Assembly (NCBI GenBank): GCA_013811855.1
Contig: JACCUL010000414.1
Location: 1 to 5,476, forward strand
Source: Acidimicrobiia bacterium
GTDB taxonomy: Bacteria; Actinomycetota; Acidimicrobiia; Acidimicrobiales; Ilumatobacteraceae
Direction of reading: 5' to 3'
DNA length: 5,476 nt
Below the pieces are notes generated by a model. That model was not told the origin of the DNA. It searched no databases and saw only the letters and a program-made list of their open reading frames with translations. The translations under genes and the position numbers were made by a program. This document shows positions 1 to 5,476 of this stretch, piece after piece (positions within the stretch are counted from its first letter, which is position 1; each line of letters starts with the position of its first letter).

Positions 1-736
1 CGCCGTGACCGTGTGGCAGGCGCATGGCGCGGTGCAGCGTCGTGCCGTCCCAGGCCTCGACGCCGGGCACGGCGCGGGCCCCGAGGAACGTGAAGACGGT
101 CGCCGGATCGAACGGCTGGCGGACCGCGAGATCGAGCTCGATGACACCGGGACGGATGCGCGCCGTGCGGCCGTTGACGGCGGCCCGCAGCGCCGTCGGC
201 GTCGTCGCGAACACCTCGCGGACGGTGTCGTTGAACTGGCGCACGCTGCCGAAGCCGGCGGCGAATGCGATCGTCGTGAGGTCGAGATCCGTCGTCTCGA
301 TGAGCGTGCGTGCGGTCTCGGCTCGCTGCGCCCTGGCGATGGCGAGCGGTCCGGCGCCGAGCTCGCTGCTGACGAGGCGGTTGAGGTGGCGCTCGCTGTA
401 CGCCAGCCGGCGGGCGAGGCCGGAGACACCCTCGCGGTCCACGACGCCGTCGACGAGGAGGCGCATGGCCCTGGCGACGACGTCGCCGCGGGCGTTCCAC
501 TCCGGTGAGCCGGGGGAGGCGTCGGGGCGGCAGCGCTTGCAGGCCCGGTACCCGCGTTGCTGGGCGGCAGCCGCGGTCGGGAAGAAGGAGACGTTGCCCG
601 CCTTCGGCGTCACGGCCGGGCAGCTCGGCCGGCAGTAGATGCCGGTCGTCGCCACGGCGGTGACGAAGCACCCGTCGAAGCGGGCGTCACGGCTGCGGAC
701 GGCGCGGTAGCAGCGTTCGTGGTCGAGGGTGGGCAC
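1..736 (-). CDS. Ada/AlkA-type bifunctional DNA-alkylation repair protein and regulator, N-terminal part (cut by the window edge)
   Basis: The visible 245 residues carry three domains in order. Residues 1-75 form an Ada N-terminal zinc domain: FDG at 20-22, GIYCRPSC at 32-39 and ACKRCRPD at 65-72, giving the four metal-binding cysteines C35, C39, C66 and C69; C35 aligns with the methyl-accepting Cys of E. coli Ada, which takes methyl groups from DNA phosphotriesters. Residues about 85-185 are an AraC-type double helix-turn-helix, with the signature [15 protein letters not shown] at 156-170. Residues about 193-245 begin an AlkA N-terminal domain ([23 protein letters not shown]), so the missing C-terminus should hold the helix-hairpin-helix 3-methyladenine glycosylase. 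Actinobacterial proteins of this design are usually about 480-500 residues, so roughly half is present. The expected role is cytoplasmic sensing and excision of alkylated bases, probably autoregulated. The GTG start is chosen because it alone gives the usual family N-terminus in this frame. The 3' end lies beyond base 1. Confidence 0.93.
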   Translation of the reverse strand, partial: MPTLDHERCYRAVRSRDARFDGCFVTAVATTGIYCRPSCPAVTPKAGNVSFFPTAAAAQQRGYRACKRCRPDASPGSPEWNARGDVVARAMRLLVDGVVDREGVSGLARRLAYSERHLNRLVSSELGAGPLAIARAQRAETARTLIETTDLDLTTIAFAAGFGSVRQFNDTVREVFATTPTALRAAVNGRTARIRPGVIELDLAVRQPFDPATVFTFLGARAVPGVEAWDGTTLHRAMRLPHGHG

Positions 737-841
737 GGGCCCATCATGCCGCCTCCGAGGAGCGGTCACCAGCGGGAATCGGACGGGCACGCTTCTCGTG
801 ATCGGGGCGCCGCAGCGGAGGGTCGTTGCGCCGGACCCCCG
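737..841. promoter_or_regulatory. Divergent intergenic region between the repair gene and the Na/Pi-like gene
   Basis: These 105 bases separate two genes transcribed away from each other, so both promoters are expected here or just inside the coding ends. I see no convincing -35/-10 pair on either strand. The only structure noted is a weak 4-base inverted repeat, CACG (788-791) and CGTG (797-800). A GGAGGG at 817-822 precedes the plus-strand ATG by 19 bases, too far for a standard ribosome site. The role is inferred from gene arrangement only. Confidence 0.3.
752..756 (-). promoter_or_regulatory. Shine-Dalgarno-like GGAGG upstream of the Ada/AlkA gene
   Basis: On the minus strand GGAGG lies 15 bases before the GTG start of the repair gene, which is longer than the usual 5-10. 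It is well placed (4 and 7 bases) for two ATG codons at 747-745 and 744-742, but these are out of frame with the Ada domain. It is therefore uncertain which start this element serves. Confidence 0.4.
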
Positions 842-1999
842 ATGCATGTTTGCCTGTCGCCGGTGAGCCCGGAAGAACCAGCCATTCGGCACATCACCGG
901 GCGCGAACTCCCGGACGAGGACATCGTCGTCCCGGAGGAGCCGCTCGTACCGCCGCGGCCGCTGGCGGTGCGGTTGGTGTACCTCGTCGTCGGGTTGGCG
1001 TTGTTCGTCACCGCACTCGGCTTGATGAAAGAGGGCGCCCGTGCGCTCGTCGACAACCTCGAGGGGTCGATCTTCACGGACAACGCGTGGAGCACGCTGG
1101 GTCTCGGCTGGCTCGGCGCCTGCCTCGTGCTGTCGGGTTCGCCGATGGCGGCATCCTCGCTGGCGCTGCTCGATGGCAAGGCGATCGACCGGGACGAGGC
1201 GTTCACGATGCTCACGGGGTCACGTCTCGGTGCCGCGTTCGTGGTCCTCGTCGTCGGCGTCATCTACGCCGTGCGCCACCGCCAGGAGGGCAACCGCAGG
1301 GCGCCGGTGTCGATCGGCGTGCTGTCGTTGCTGATGACGTCGACGGTGTACGTGCCCGGCGCCATCGTCGGCTACCTGTTGCTGCGTCGTGGCACGTTCG
1401 ACTCGTTCGACATCGGGACGTCGCCGGGACTGACGTCGTTCACGGACTCGGCGTTCGGTTGGGCGCCCGATCTCGTGGCCGAGATCGCGCCGGACTGGCT
1501 GCTGTTCCCCGTCGGCCTCGGCGTCCTGCTCCTCGGGTTCAACGCGTTCGACCGCGTCCTGCCGGCGATGACGGGAGACCGCCTGGAGCGCGAGGACGAC
1601 TCGTGGTACACGCGCAAGTGGCCGATGTTCCTCGTCGGGTGCGGCGTCACGATGTTGACGCTCTCCGTCGCCGTGTCGCTGACGTTGCTCGTGCCGCTCG
1701 TCGCCAAGGGTGTGCTGCGTCGCGCCAACACGCTGCCGTACATCGCCGGCGCGAACATCACGACGCTGGCCGACACGCTCGTCGCGGCCATCGTGCTCGG
1801 CAACCAGGAGGGTGTGCAGGTCGTCGTCGCCGTCACGGTCGTCGTGACGATCTGGACCCTCCTGCTGCTGACGTTCGCCTACAAACCGCTGCGGGCCGGC
1901 CTGCTCGGCGTGGCGCGAGTCGTGCTGCGCTCCCAGACCCGCCTCGCCGTCTTCGCTGCCGCGCTGTTCGCCATCCCCATCACGCTCATCGCCATCTGA
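842..1999 (+). CDS. Multi-pass membrane protein, divergent Na+/phosphate-cotransporter-like (Na/Pi family)
   Basis: The 385-residue product has a polar, acidic, proline-rich N-terminus (about 1-40) and some eight or nine hydrophobic segments: near 41-62, 86-110, 128-145, 155-181, 214-236, 260-288, 299-320, 324-347 and 366-385. Two regions resemble the internal repeats of the Na/Pi cotransporter family. The first runs from [12 protein letters not shown] at 95-106 to [11 protein letters not shown] at 123-133. The second runs from LTLSVAVS at 272-279 to [18 protein letters not shown] at 300-317. The GANI element of repeat 2 and its position after a long helix are typical. The QSSS sodium/substrate signature is not preserved in either repeat, so phosphate transport should not be assumed. 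A loop at about 182-213 is rich in Ser, Thr, Asp and Phe. Start choice is uncertain: ATG at 842 lacks a well-spaced ribosome site. GTG at 863 and ATG at 746 are in-frame alternatives; the latter would lie only 10 bases from the divergent gene's start. Confidence 0.72.
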   Translation: MHVCLSPVSPEEPAIRHITGRELPDEDIVVPEEPLVPPRPLAVRLVYLVVGLALFVTALGLMKEGARALVDNLEGSIFTDNAWSTLGLGWLGACLVLSGSPMAASSLALLDGKAIDRDEAFTMLTGSRLGAAFVVLVVGVIYAVRHRQEGNRRAPVSIGVLSLLMTSTVYVPGAIVGYLLLRRGTFDSFDIGTSPGLTSFTDSAFGWAPDLVAEIAPDWLLFPVGLGVLLLGFNAFDRVLPAMTGDRLEREDDSWYTRKWPMFLVGCGVTMLTLSVAVSLTLLVPLVAKGVLRRANTLPYIAGANITTLADTLVAAIVLGNQEGVQVVVAVTVVVTIWTLLLLTFAYKPLRAGLLGVARVVLRSQTRLAVFAAALFAIPITLIAI

Positions 2000-2013
2000 C
2001 CGAGACGGTTCAG
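1996..2013. terminator. Hairpin spanning both convergent stop codons, possible bidirectional terminator
   Basis: CTGACCG (1996-2002) pairs with CGGTTCAG (2006-2013) around an AGA loop, giving seven base pairs with one bulged T. The plus-strand TGA (1997-1999) lies in the left arm and the minus-strand TGA (read from 2012-2010) in the right arm. No T-run follows on either strand, so it would be a non-canonical terminator, or only a collision point between convergent transcripts. Confidence 0.4.
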
Positions 2014-3254
2014 TCCCCGGCGACGGGGACGTACGTGGCGGAGACGTCCGCCGGGATCGGGCACGGGTGATCGGCCTGCGGGCGGGGCACGACGACGTGG
2101 CGCATCAGCCAGAGACCGACGGCCGCGGCCAGCACGGCGCCGGCGAACGCGGCTCGCTTGGAGACGAGCTCGGCGACGGTGCCGAGCACGAGGCCACCGG
2201 CGACGGTGCCGACCTCGAAGAACATCGTGAACGAGCTCAGCGCGCGGGCCCGTTCCCGCTCGGGCGTACGGTCCACGGTCAACGCCATCAGCGACGGGTA
2301 CTGGAACGACATGCCGACACCGACCACGACGGCCGCCACCCAGAGCGCCCAGACCGACGCCACGGCGGCGAGCAGCAGCAACGCCACGCTCACGGTGCAC
2401 ATCGCGATCGTCACCGAGCGCCGCGGGCCGAGGCGCTCGGGGAGGCGGGCGCCGGCCAGGCGGATGACGAGGCTCACCGCGCTGTACGCCGCGAACAACC
2501 CGCCCGACCCGGCGAGGCCGACATCCCTGGCGTGCTCGGGCAGGAACGCCGAGAACGCCGAGAACGCGGCCATCCCCGACGCCAGCACGAGCCCTGGTCC
2601 GACGGCGACGGGGTGCACGACGCGGTGCCAGCGGCGACGGGCGGCGACGGCCACCGGTGCCACGTCCTCGCCGCCGTCGAGCTCGGTCAGAATGCGGGCT
2701 GGTACCGCCGAAGCCAGGACGCCGGCCAGCGCGGCGAACAGCCCGGCGACGACGAACGCCCTGCCGTAGCGGTCGCCGTCGAGCAACGCCTCGCCGATGA
2801 CCGGGCCGATCCCGATCCCCACGAACACGGCGACGGAGAAATAGCTCGCCGCCTCGGCCCGGCGCTGCGGCGGGGCCAGGTCGGCGACCGTCGTGGCGGC
2901 GGCGACGAACAGCGCGGCCTCGCCGACCCCGGCGACCGCCCGCAGGGCGAGCAGCTGCGGCAGCGTCGTCACGAGCGCACACAAGGCCCCGCTGGTCCCC
3001 GCGACGGCGGCCCCGAACCACATCAGCCGGCGCCGTCCGAACCGTTCGATCGAGCGACCGATCACCGGCCGGACGAGGATCGCGGCGAGCGCGAACGTGG
3101 CGATGCTGAGACCGACCCCGAGCTCGCCACCACCGAGCTCGTCCTCGATGAACACCGGCAGCAACGGGACGAACACGCCGACGTACGTGAAGAACGCCGC
3201 CGCGGCGATCGTGACGGCCACGAACGGCTTCGTCACGAGGCGGGCGGATGACAC
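2010..3254 (-). CDS. Major facilitator superfamily (MFS) transporter
   Basis: The 414-residue product has the length and hydrophobic pattern of a 12-helix MFS carrier in the cytoplasmic membrane. The loop 2-3 motif A appears as GRSIERFGRRR at 66-76, with a degenerate counterpart (GARLPERLGPRR, 268-279) in the second half, as expected from the internal duplication. Helix 5 carries a motif-C-like glycine/proline series (GIGIGPVIGEAL, 146-157), which is usual in drug/proton antiporter branches, so export is somewhat favoured over uptake. A polar central loop occupies about 185-215. The last 25 residues form a polar, proline-containing cytoplasmic tail. The substrate cannot be told from sequence. 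The gene lies 63 bases downstream of the cupin gene on the same strand, so co-transcription is likely. The start is GTG at 3254, preceded only 2 bases away by a G-run. A second in-frame GTG at 3236 is an equally reasonable start and would remove six residues. Confidence 0.9.
   Translation of the reverse strand: MSSARLVTKPFVAVTIAAAAFFTYVGVFVPLLPVFIEDELGGGELGVGLSIATFALAAILVRPVIGRSIERFGRRRLMWFGAAVAGTSGALCALVTTLPQLLALRAVAGVGEAALFVAAATTVADLAPPQRRAEAASYFSVAVFVGIGIGPVIGEALLDGDRYGRAFVVAGLFAALAGVLASAVPARILTELDGGEDVAPVAVAARRRWHRVVHPVAVGPGLVLASGMAAFSAFSAFLPEHARDVGLAGSGGLFAAYSAVSLVIRLAGARLPERLGPRRSVTIAMCTVSVALLLLAAVASVWALWVAAVVVGVGMSFQYPSLMALTVDRTPERERARALSSFTMFFEVGTVAGGLVLGTVAELVSKRAAFAGAVLAAAVGLWLMRHVVVPRPQADHPCPIPADVSATYVPVAGD
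2544..2567 (-). repeat. Short in-frame tandem repeat (9-base unit, about 2.7 copies) inside the MFS gene
   Basis: On the coding strand GCGTTCTCG is repeated twice and followed by GCGTTC, encoding AFSAFSAF at residues 230-237, at the start of the seventh predicted helix. The copies are exact at the DNA level, which suggests slippage or recent duplication. The reading frame is unaffected. Confidence 0.7.
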
Positions 3255-3276
3255 GACCCCCCATGATGGACGTCGA

Positions 3277-3304
3277 CGGACCGAACGGCACCACGGTTCG
3301 GCCG
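3277..3304. repeat. Inverted repeat/hairpin between the cupin and MFS genes
   Basis: CGG-A-CCGAAC (3277-3286) is complementary to GTTCGG-CCG (3296-3304), giving nine base pairs with one bulged A around a nine-base loop. It lies in the 63-base gap, just after the cupin stop and before the MFS start. It could be an RNA hairpin that stabilises or attenuates the transcript, or an operator. No T-run follows on the minus strand, so a strong intrinsic terminator is unlikely. Confidence 0.5.
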
Positions 3305-3317
3305 CCGATGACCAACG

Positions 3318-3854
3318 TCACAACATGCTGTTGGCCGCCTCGAACGTCTGCTTCGTGCGATCGAAGTCGTACGGGATCTCCGTGTACTCCGGTTCCTCCC
3401 ACTCGCGGCGCCCCGGTCGGGACGTGATGTCGCCGCCGTAGACGTGAATGGCGCCCGTGAACGTGCCCAGCGGGTTCGTGATGGCGTGGATCGTGTCGTC
3501 ACCGAGCAGCGCGACGTCGCCGGTGGCGAGCCGGCGCCCGCCTGAGGGCTCCAGCCCACCGTCGTGGCGTCGGTAGAACGCGTTGTCCTCGGCGCCCCCG
3601 TACAGCGCGATGGCCGCCCACATGAGGTGGTTGTGCGGCCGGAAGCGCATGCCGGGCGCCCAGACGACCTTCAGCACGCTGAGCTCCGCCGAGGTGTACA
3701 ACGGCACGATCTCCGCCCGGTTGACCGGGAGCGCGGCGGCGACCTCGCCGGGCGCGCTGACGGCCCGCTCGAGGACCTCCTTGACGGCCGTTCGCGGCTC
3801 GTGATCGCGGAGCGCCTCACGGCAGTCGGCGGTGAGCTGATCGATGTCGAACAT
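3318..3854 (-). CDS. Cupin of the cysteine/thiol-dioxygenase type (predicted metal-dependent enzyme)
   Basis: The 178-residue product has a helical N-terminus (1-45) followed by a double-stranded beta-helix. Key positions match thiol dioxygenases: FRPHNH (71-76) supplies H74 and H76, and TIHAITN (121-127) supplies H123 with the H-x3-N spacing of cysteine dioxygenase, together forming a likely three-His iron site. AIHVYG (135-140) supplies H137 and Y139, corresponding to the His-Tyr of the enzyme's outer-sphere triad. The Cys that crosslinks to Tyr in mammalian enzymes corresponds to A81, as in bacterial forms that lack it. The Arg that follows YT and holds the cysteine carboxylate appears to be S55, so the substrate is probably not simply cysteine. 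No signal peptide is visible, so it is presumably cytoplasmic. Length is close to the family norm of roughly 180-200. The ATG start has no ribosome site but sits 8 bases after a -10-like element, suggesting a leaderless transcript. The MFS gene follows on the same strand. A non-enzymatic or other cupin role remains possible. Confidence 0.82.
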   Translation of the reverse strand: MFDIDQLTADCREALRDHEPRTAVKEVLERAVSAPGEVAAALPVNRAEIVPLYTSAELSVLKVVWAPGMRFRPHNHLMWAAIALYGGAEDNAFYRRHDGGLEPSGGRRLATGDVALLGDDTIHAITNPLGTFTGAIHVYGGDITSRPGRREWEEPEYTEIPYDFDRTKQTFEAANSML

Positions 3855-3858
3855 GGCT

Positions 3859-3894
3859 GGTCACGGTAGGACCCGCGCGGAAGCGTCTGTGACC
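3859..3894. promoter_or_regulatory. Inverted repeat GGTCAC-N24-GTGACC bracketing the cupin promoter, putative operator
   Basis: GGTCAC at 3859-3864 is exactly complementary to GTGACC at 3889-3894. The arm centres are 30 bases apart, close to three helical turns. One arm covers the -35-like element, the other overlaps the end of the -10-like element and the predicted start of transcription. This is a suitable place for a repressor that contacts two half-sites, but no regulator gene in the window is obviously paired with it. Confidence 0.38.
3863..3893 (-). promoter_or_regulatory. Candidate promoter for the cupin-MFS unit (probably leaderless)
   Basis: On the minus strand GTCACA (3893-3888, four of six matches to TTGACA) and TACCGT (3868-3863, fitting TANNNT) are 19 bases apart. 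The -10 element ends 8 bases before the cupin ATG, so transcription would start at or within a few bases of the start codon. This explains the absence of a ribosome-binding site. The call rests on pattern only; GC-rich genomes give chance matches. Confidence 0.42.
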
Positions 3895-3906
3895 GTGGCC
3901 CTCCGG

Positions 3907-4839
3907 CTACTCACCGTCGAGACGGCGGACGTCGACGCCGACGCTCAACGACTGCGCCGCCGACGGCCCGATGACGACGCCCCGCACCGGGGCCACGTCG
4001 CCGTAGTCACGTCCCCACGCAACGGTGACGTGGCGGTGCGTGGGCAACCGGTCGTTCGTCGGGTCGAAGTCGACCCATCCTGCATCCGGCACCCACACCG
4101 AGCACCACGCGTGGGACGCGTCGGCACCGACGAGCCGCGGCCGGCCGGGCGGGGGATCGGTCTCGATGTACCCGCTGACATAGCGGGCGGCCAGACCGCG
4201 CGACCGCAGCGCGCCGGCCGCGAGGTGGGCGTAGTCCTGGCATACGCCCCGGCGGGCTTCGAGGACGTCGGAGAGCGGGGTCGACACGTCCGTGAACGCC
4301 GGGTCGTAGTCGAACGTCTCCCAGATGAGGTGGCACAGAGCGCGGGCGGCGGCGACGATCGGGCGTCCCGGCCGCAGGACGACATCAGCCAGCGCGCTGA
4401 GACCCTCGCGGTGGAGGTCGAGCGCCACGTAGGGCGAGCTGCCGGCGAACGGGCGGACGGCGAGGGCGTCGCCGCCGCGCAGCTCGTGCACCCGCACGAC
4501 GACCTCCTCCCACGGCGGACCCTCCGATGGCACTTCTCCCAGCTCGACGGTCACGAGGCTCTCGGCCGTCAGCGTCAGCTCGTCGTGGTTGTGGTGGATG
4601 CCGATCTGCAGGACCCGGTTGCCGAACATGTCGACGTGCTCGAACCGCTCGTCGGGTTCCGGCGCGACGGCGACCTCGGCCCGCTCGACGACCTGGTACG
4701 GCGTCGGCCGGGGCAGGACGTAGGCCAGCGTGTAGCCGTCCGTCATCGACCGCGAGTACTCGTACGTCGTGCGGTGCGTCACCCGGTACCGCACCGGGGT
4801 GACCGGCGGGTGTGCGGCCGCCGCCGCCGTCTCATTCAC
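3907..4839 (-). CDS. Transglutaminase-like cysteine protease/transpeptidase-fold protein
   Basis: The 310-residue product has the two-part design of bacterial transglutaminase-like proteins (COG1305 type). Residues about 16-100 are the N-terminal beta domain, with the usual opening YRVTHRTTYEYS (17-28). Residues about 160-265 are the papain-like core. The catalytic triad is intact: C200 in RRGVCQDYAHL (197-206), H243 in DASHAW (240-245) and D259 in GWVDFDPTND (254-263). No signal peptide or membrane helix is seen. Such proteins may hydrolyse or transfer amide bonds; the substrate is unknown. The GTG start overlaps the stop of the alpha-E gene in a 4-base GTGA, implying translational coupling, and no other start fits the family N-terminus as well. 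In many genomes this gene clusters with alpha-E and circularly permuted ATP-grasp genes. The often-seen downstream proteasome-like protease is not here; the next gene is the cupin, after 52 bases. Confidence 0.93.
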   Translation of the reverse strand: MNETAAAAAHPPVTPVRYRVTHRTTYEYSRSMTDGYTLAYVLPRPTPYQVVERAEVAVAPEPDERFEHVDMFGNRVLQIGIHHNHDELTLTAESLVTVELGEVPSEGPPWEEVVVRVHELRGGDALAVRPFAGSSPYVALDLHREGLSALADVVLRPGRPIVAAARALCHLIWETFDYDPAFTDVSTPLSDVLEARRGVCQDYAHLAAGALRSRGLAARYVSGYIETDPPPGRPRLVGADASHAWCSVWVPDAGWVDFDPTNDRLPTHRHVTVAWGRDYGDVAPVRGVVIGPSAAQSLSVGVDVRRLDGE

Positions 4840-5476
4840 CCCGGCGTCGCGTGGACGAGGATCGGGTTGACCGGGGTGGCGAACCACGTGTCGATGGTCA
4901 GCTGGGCCACGGCGCACACCGCCTCGTGGGCCGTGACCAGATCGGCCAACGGGTCGTCGCCGTCGAGCAGCGTCCGCAGGGCGTCGACGGCGGCCGTGCC
5001 CTCGTCCCATCCGACGACGCGCACGTGTTCGGCCAGATGGGCGACGCTGGCCGCGTACGAGCGCGGGTTGTCGGCGTCGCGCAGCAGCAGGCCGACGGCG
5101 GCATCGAGCTCGATGTCGCTGCGGTGCCGCCGCCGATACGCCACGAGCGACTCGTTCGCCGCCAGCAGCACCTCCATCGCCGACGCCTCGACGATGTCGG
5201 CGGCGTGGCTCGCCGGGACTGGTGCACCGGCGCGCTCGGGCCGACGATCGGGCGGCCGCAGGCAGGCGTCGACGAGGCCGAGCACGACGAGCGCCCGCTC
5301 GACGCGCCGGCCGATCTCGCCGAAGCGCCACGCCGGACCGTGCACGGTGCTCTCGGCCCACAGCCCGGCGAGGGCGGCGAGGTCGGCGATGGTGTCGTCG
5401 AGGGCGTCGATCGGCGCCCGCCCGTCGGCGAACGTGCCGCCGACGTCGGCCAGGCCGCGCAGCACGCGGGTGGTGG
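4836..5476 (-). CDS. Alpha-E domain protein, C-terminal part (cut by the window edge)
   Basis: The 212 visible residues are rich in Ala, Leu and charged side chains and should be almost entirely helical. Two motifs mark the alpha-E family (COG2307, DUF403): RFGEIGRRVERA at 50-61, and LLRDADNPRSY at 130-140, preceded by ESLVAYRRRHR at 108-118. A Pro/Arg-rich loop at about 73-90 joins the helices. The reading frame is open to the window edge, so the 5' end is missing. An in-frame GTG at 5465 is not taken as the start because family members begin much earlier (about 300 residues alone, over 800 when fused to ATP-grasp); whether this copy is fused cannot be seen. Alpha-E domains have no proven activity and usually accompany an ATP-grasp ligase and a transglutaminase, the latter overlapping this gene by 4 bases here. 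The last residues are TPG before TGA. Confidence 0.88.
   Translation of the reverse strand, partial: TTRVLRGLADVGGTFADGRAPIDALDDTIADLAALAGLWAESTVHGPAWRFGEIGRRVERALVVLGLVDACLRPPDRRPERAGAPVPASHAADIVEASAMEVLLAANESLVAYRRRHRSDIELDAAVGLLLRDADNPRSYAASVAHLAEHVRVVGWDEGTAAVDALRTLLDGDDPLADLVTAHEAVCAVAQLTIDTWFATPVNPILVHATPG

Noticed and set aside
5..638. Two plus-strand open frames antisense to the Ada/AlkA gene
   Set aside because: No recognisable motif, Arg/Ala-rich composition; the minus strand shows Ada, AraC and AlkA signatures over the same bases.
788..800. CACG-N5-CGTG inverted repeat in the divergent intergenic region
   Set aside because: Four-base arms are expected by chance at this G+C content.
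820..835. GCGCAA on the minus strand as a possible Ada box controlling the repair gene
   Set aside because: Only the GCAA half resembles the E. coli site; no AAT half-site at the right distance, and there is no reason to expect the enterobacterial motif here.
557..841. An N-terminal extension of the Na/Pi-like protein back to an ATG at 557
   Set aside because: It would overlap the repair gene antisense, and the extra sequence is Gly/Ala/Arg-rich shadow coding with no motif.
2067..3251. A 394-residue open frame on the plus strand, antisense to nearly the whole MFS gene
   Set aside because: Its product is a low-complexity Arg/Gly/Asp/His/Glu-rich string with no domain, as expected opposite a GC-rich gene; the minus-strand frame is clearly a membrane transporter.
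1879..3402. A 507-residue minus-strand frame overlapping the MFS and cupin genes
   Set aside because: Arg-rich shadow frame without motifs; it crosses two well-supported genes.
4840..5361. Extension of the transglutaminase frame upstream to about 5361
   Set aside because: The extra residues are an Arg/Pro-rich shadow of the alpha-E gene; the family N-terminus begins just after the GTG at 4839.
1..5476. CRISPR arrays, insertion sequences, tRNA/rRNA genes, phage or defence genes
   Set aside because: No spaced direct repeats, terminal inverted repeats with a transposase, cloverleaf sequences or recognisable defence domains were seen.

Overview
The window is G+C-rich throughout (about 70% by eye) with strongly G/C-ending codons, GTG starts and a possible leaderless promoter. 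This fits a chromosomal segment of a high-GC actinobacterium; I cannot name the genus. I see no insertion sequence, phage gene, CRISPR array, tRNA or rRNA, and codon use looks uniform across the genes.

Layout from left to right. (1) Bases 1-736, minus strand: the N-terminal half of an Ada/AlkA-type DNA-alkylation repair protein, with a zinc/methyl-acceptor Cys4 domain, an AraC-type helix-turn-helix and the beginning of an AlkA N-terminal domain; it runs off the left edge. (2) Bases 737-841: a short divergent intergenic region. (3) Bases 842-1999, plus strand: a multi-pass membrane protein that looks like a divergent Na+/phosphate-cotransporter-fold protein. It converges, only 10 bases apart, on (4) bases 2010-3254, minus strand: a 12-helix MFS transporter. 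(5) Bases 3318-3854, minus strand: a small cupin of the cysteine/thiol-dioxygenase type, 63 bases upstream of the MFS gene and probably co-transcribed with it. (6) Bases 3907-4839, minus strand: a transglutaminase-like protein with an intact Cys-His-Asp triad. Its GTG start overlaps the stop codon of (7) bases 4836-5476, minus strand: the C-terminal part of an alpha-E domain protein that enters from the right edge.

Functionally there are two likely minus-strand units. Alpha-E plus transglutaminase is the conserved core of a widespread but poorly characterised bacterial gene cluster, usually with a circularly permuted ATP-grasp, predicted to make and cleave or modify a peptide-like tag. The cupin plus MFS pair looks like a small metabolic/export unit, with its own candidate promoter set between arms of an inverted repeat. 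The repair gene and the Na/Pi-like gene are divergently arranged with no obvious shared function.

Nothing here is clearly an undescribed system. The most interesting points are the inverted repeat bracketing the cupin promoter, the cupin's altered dioxygenase active site, the Na/Pi-like protein that has lost its QSSS signature, and a hairpin made of two convergent stop codons.
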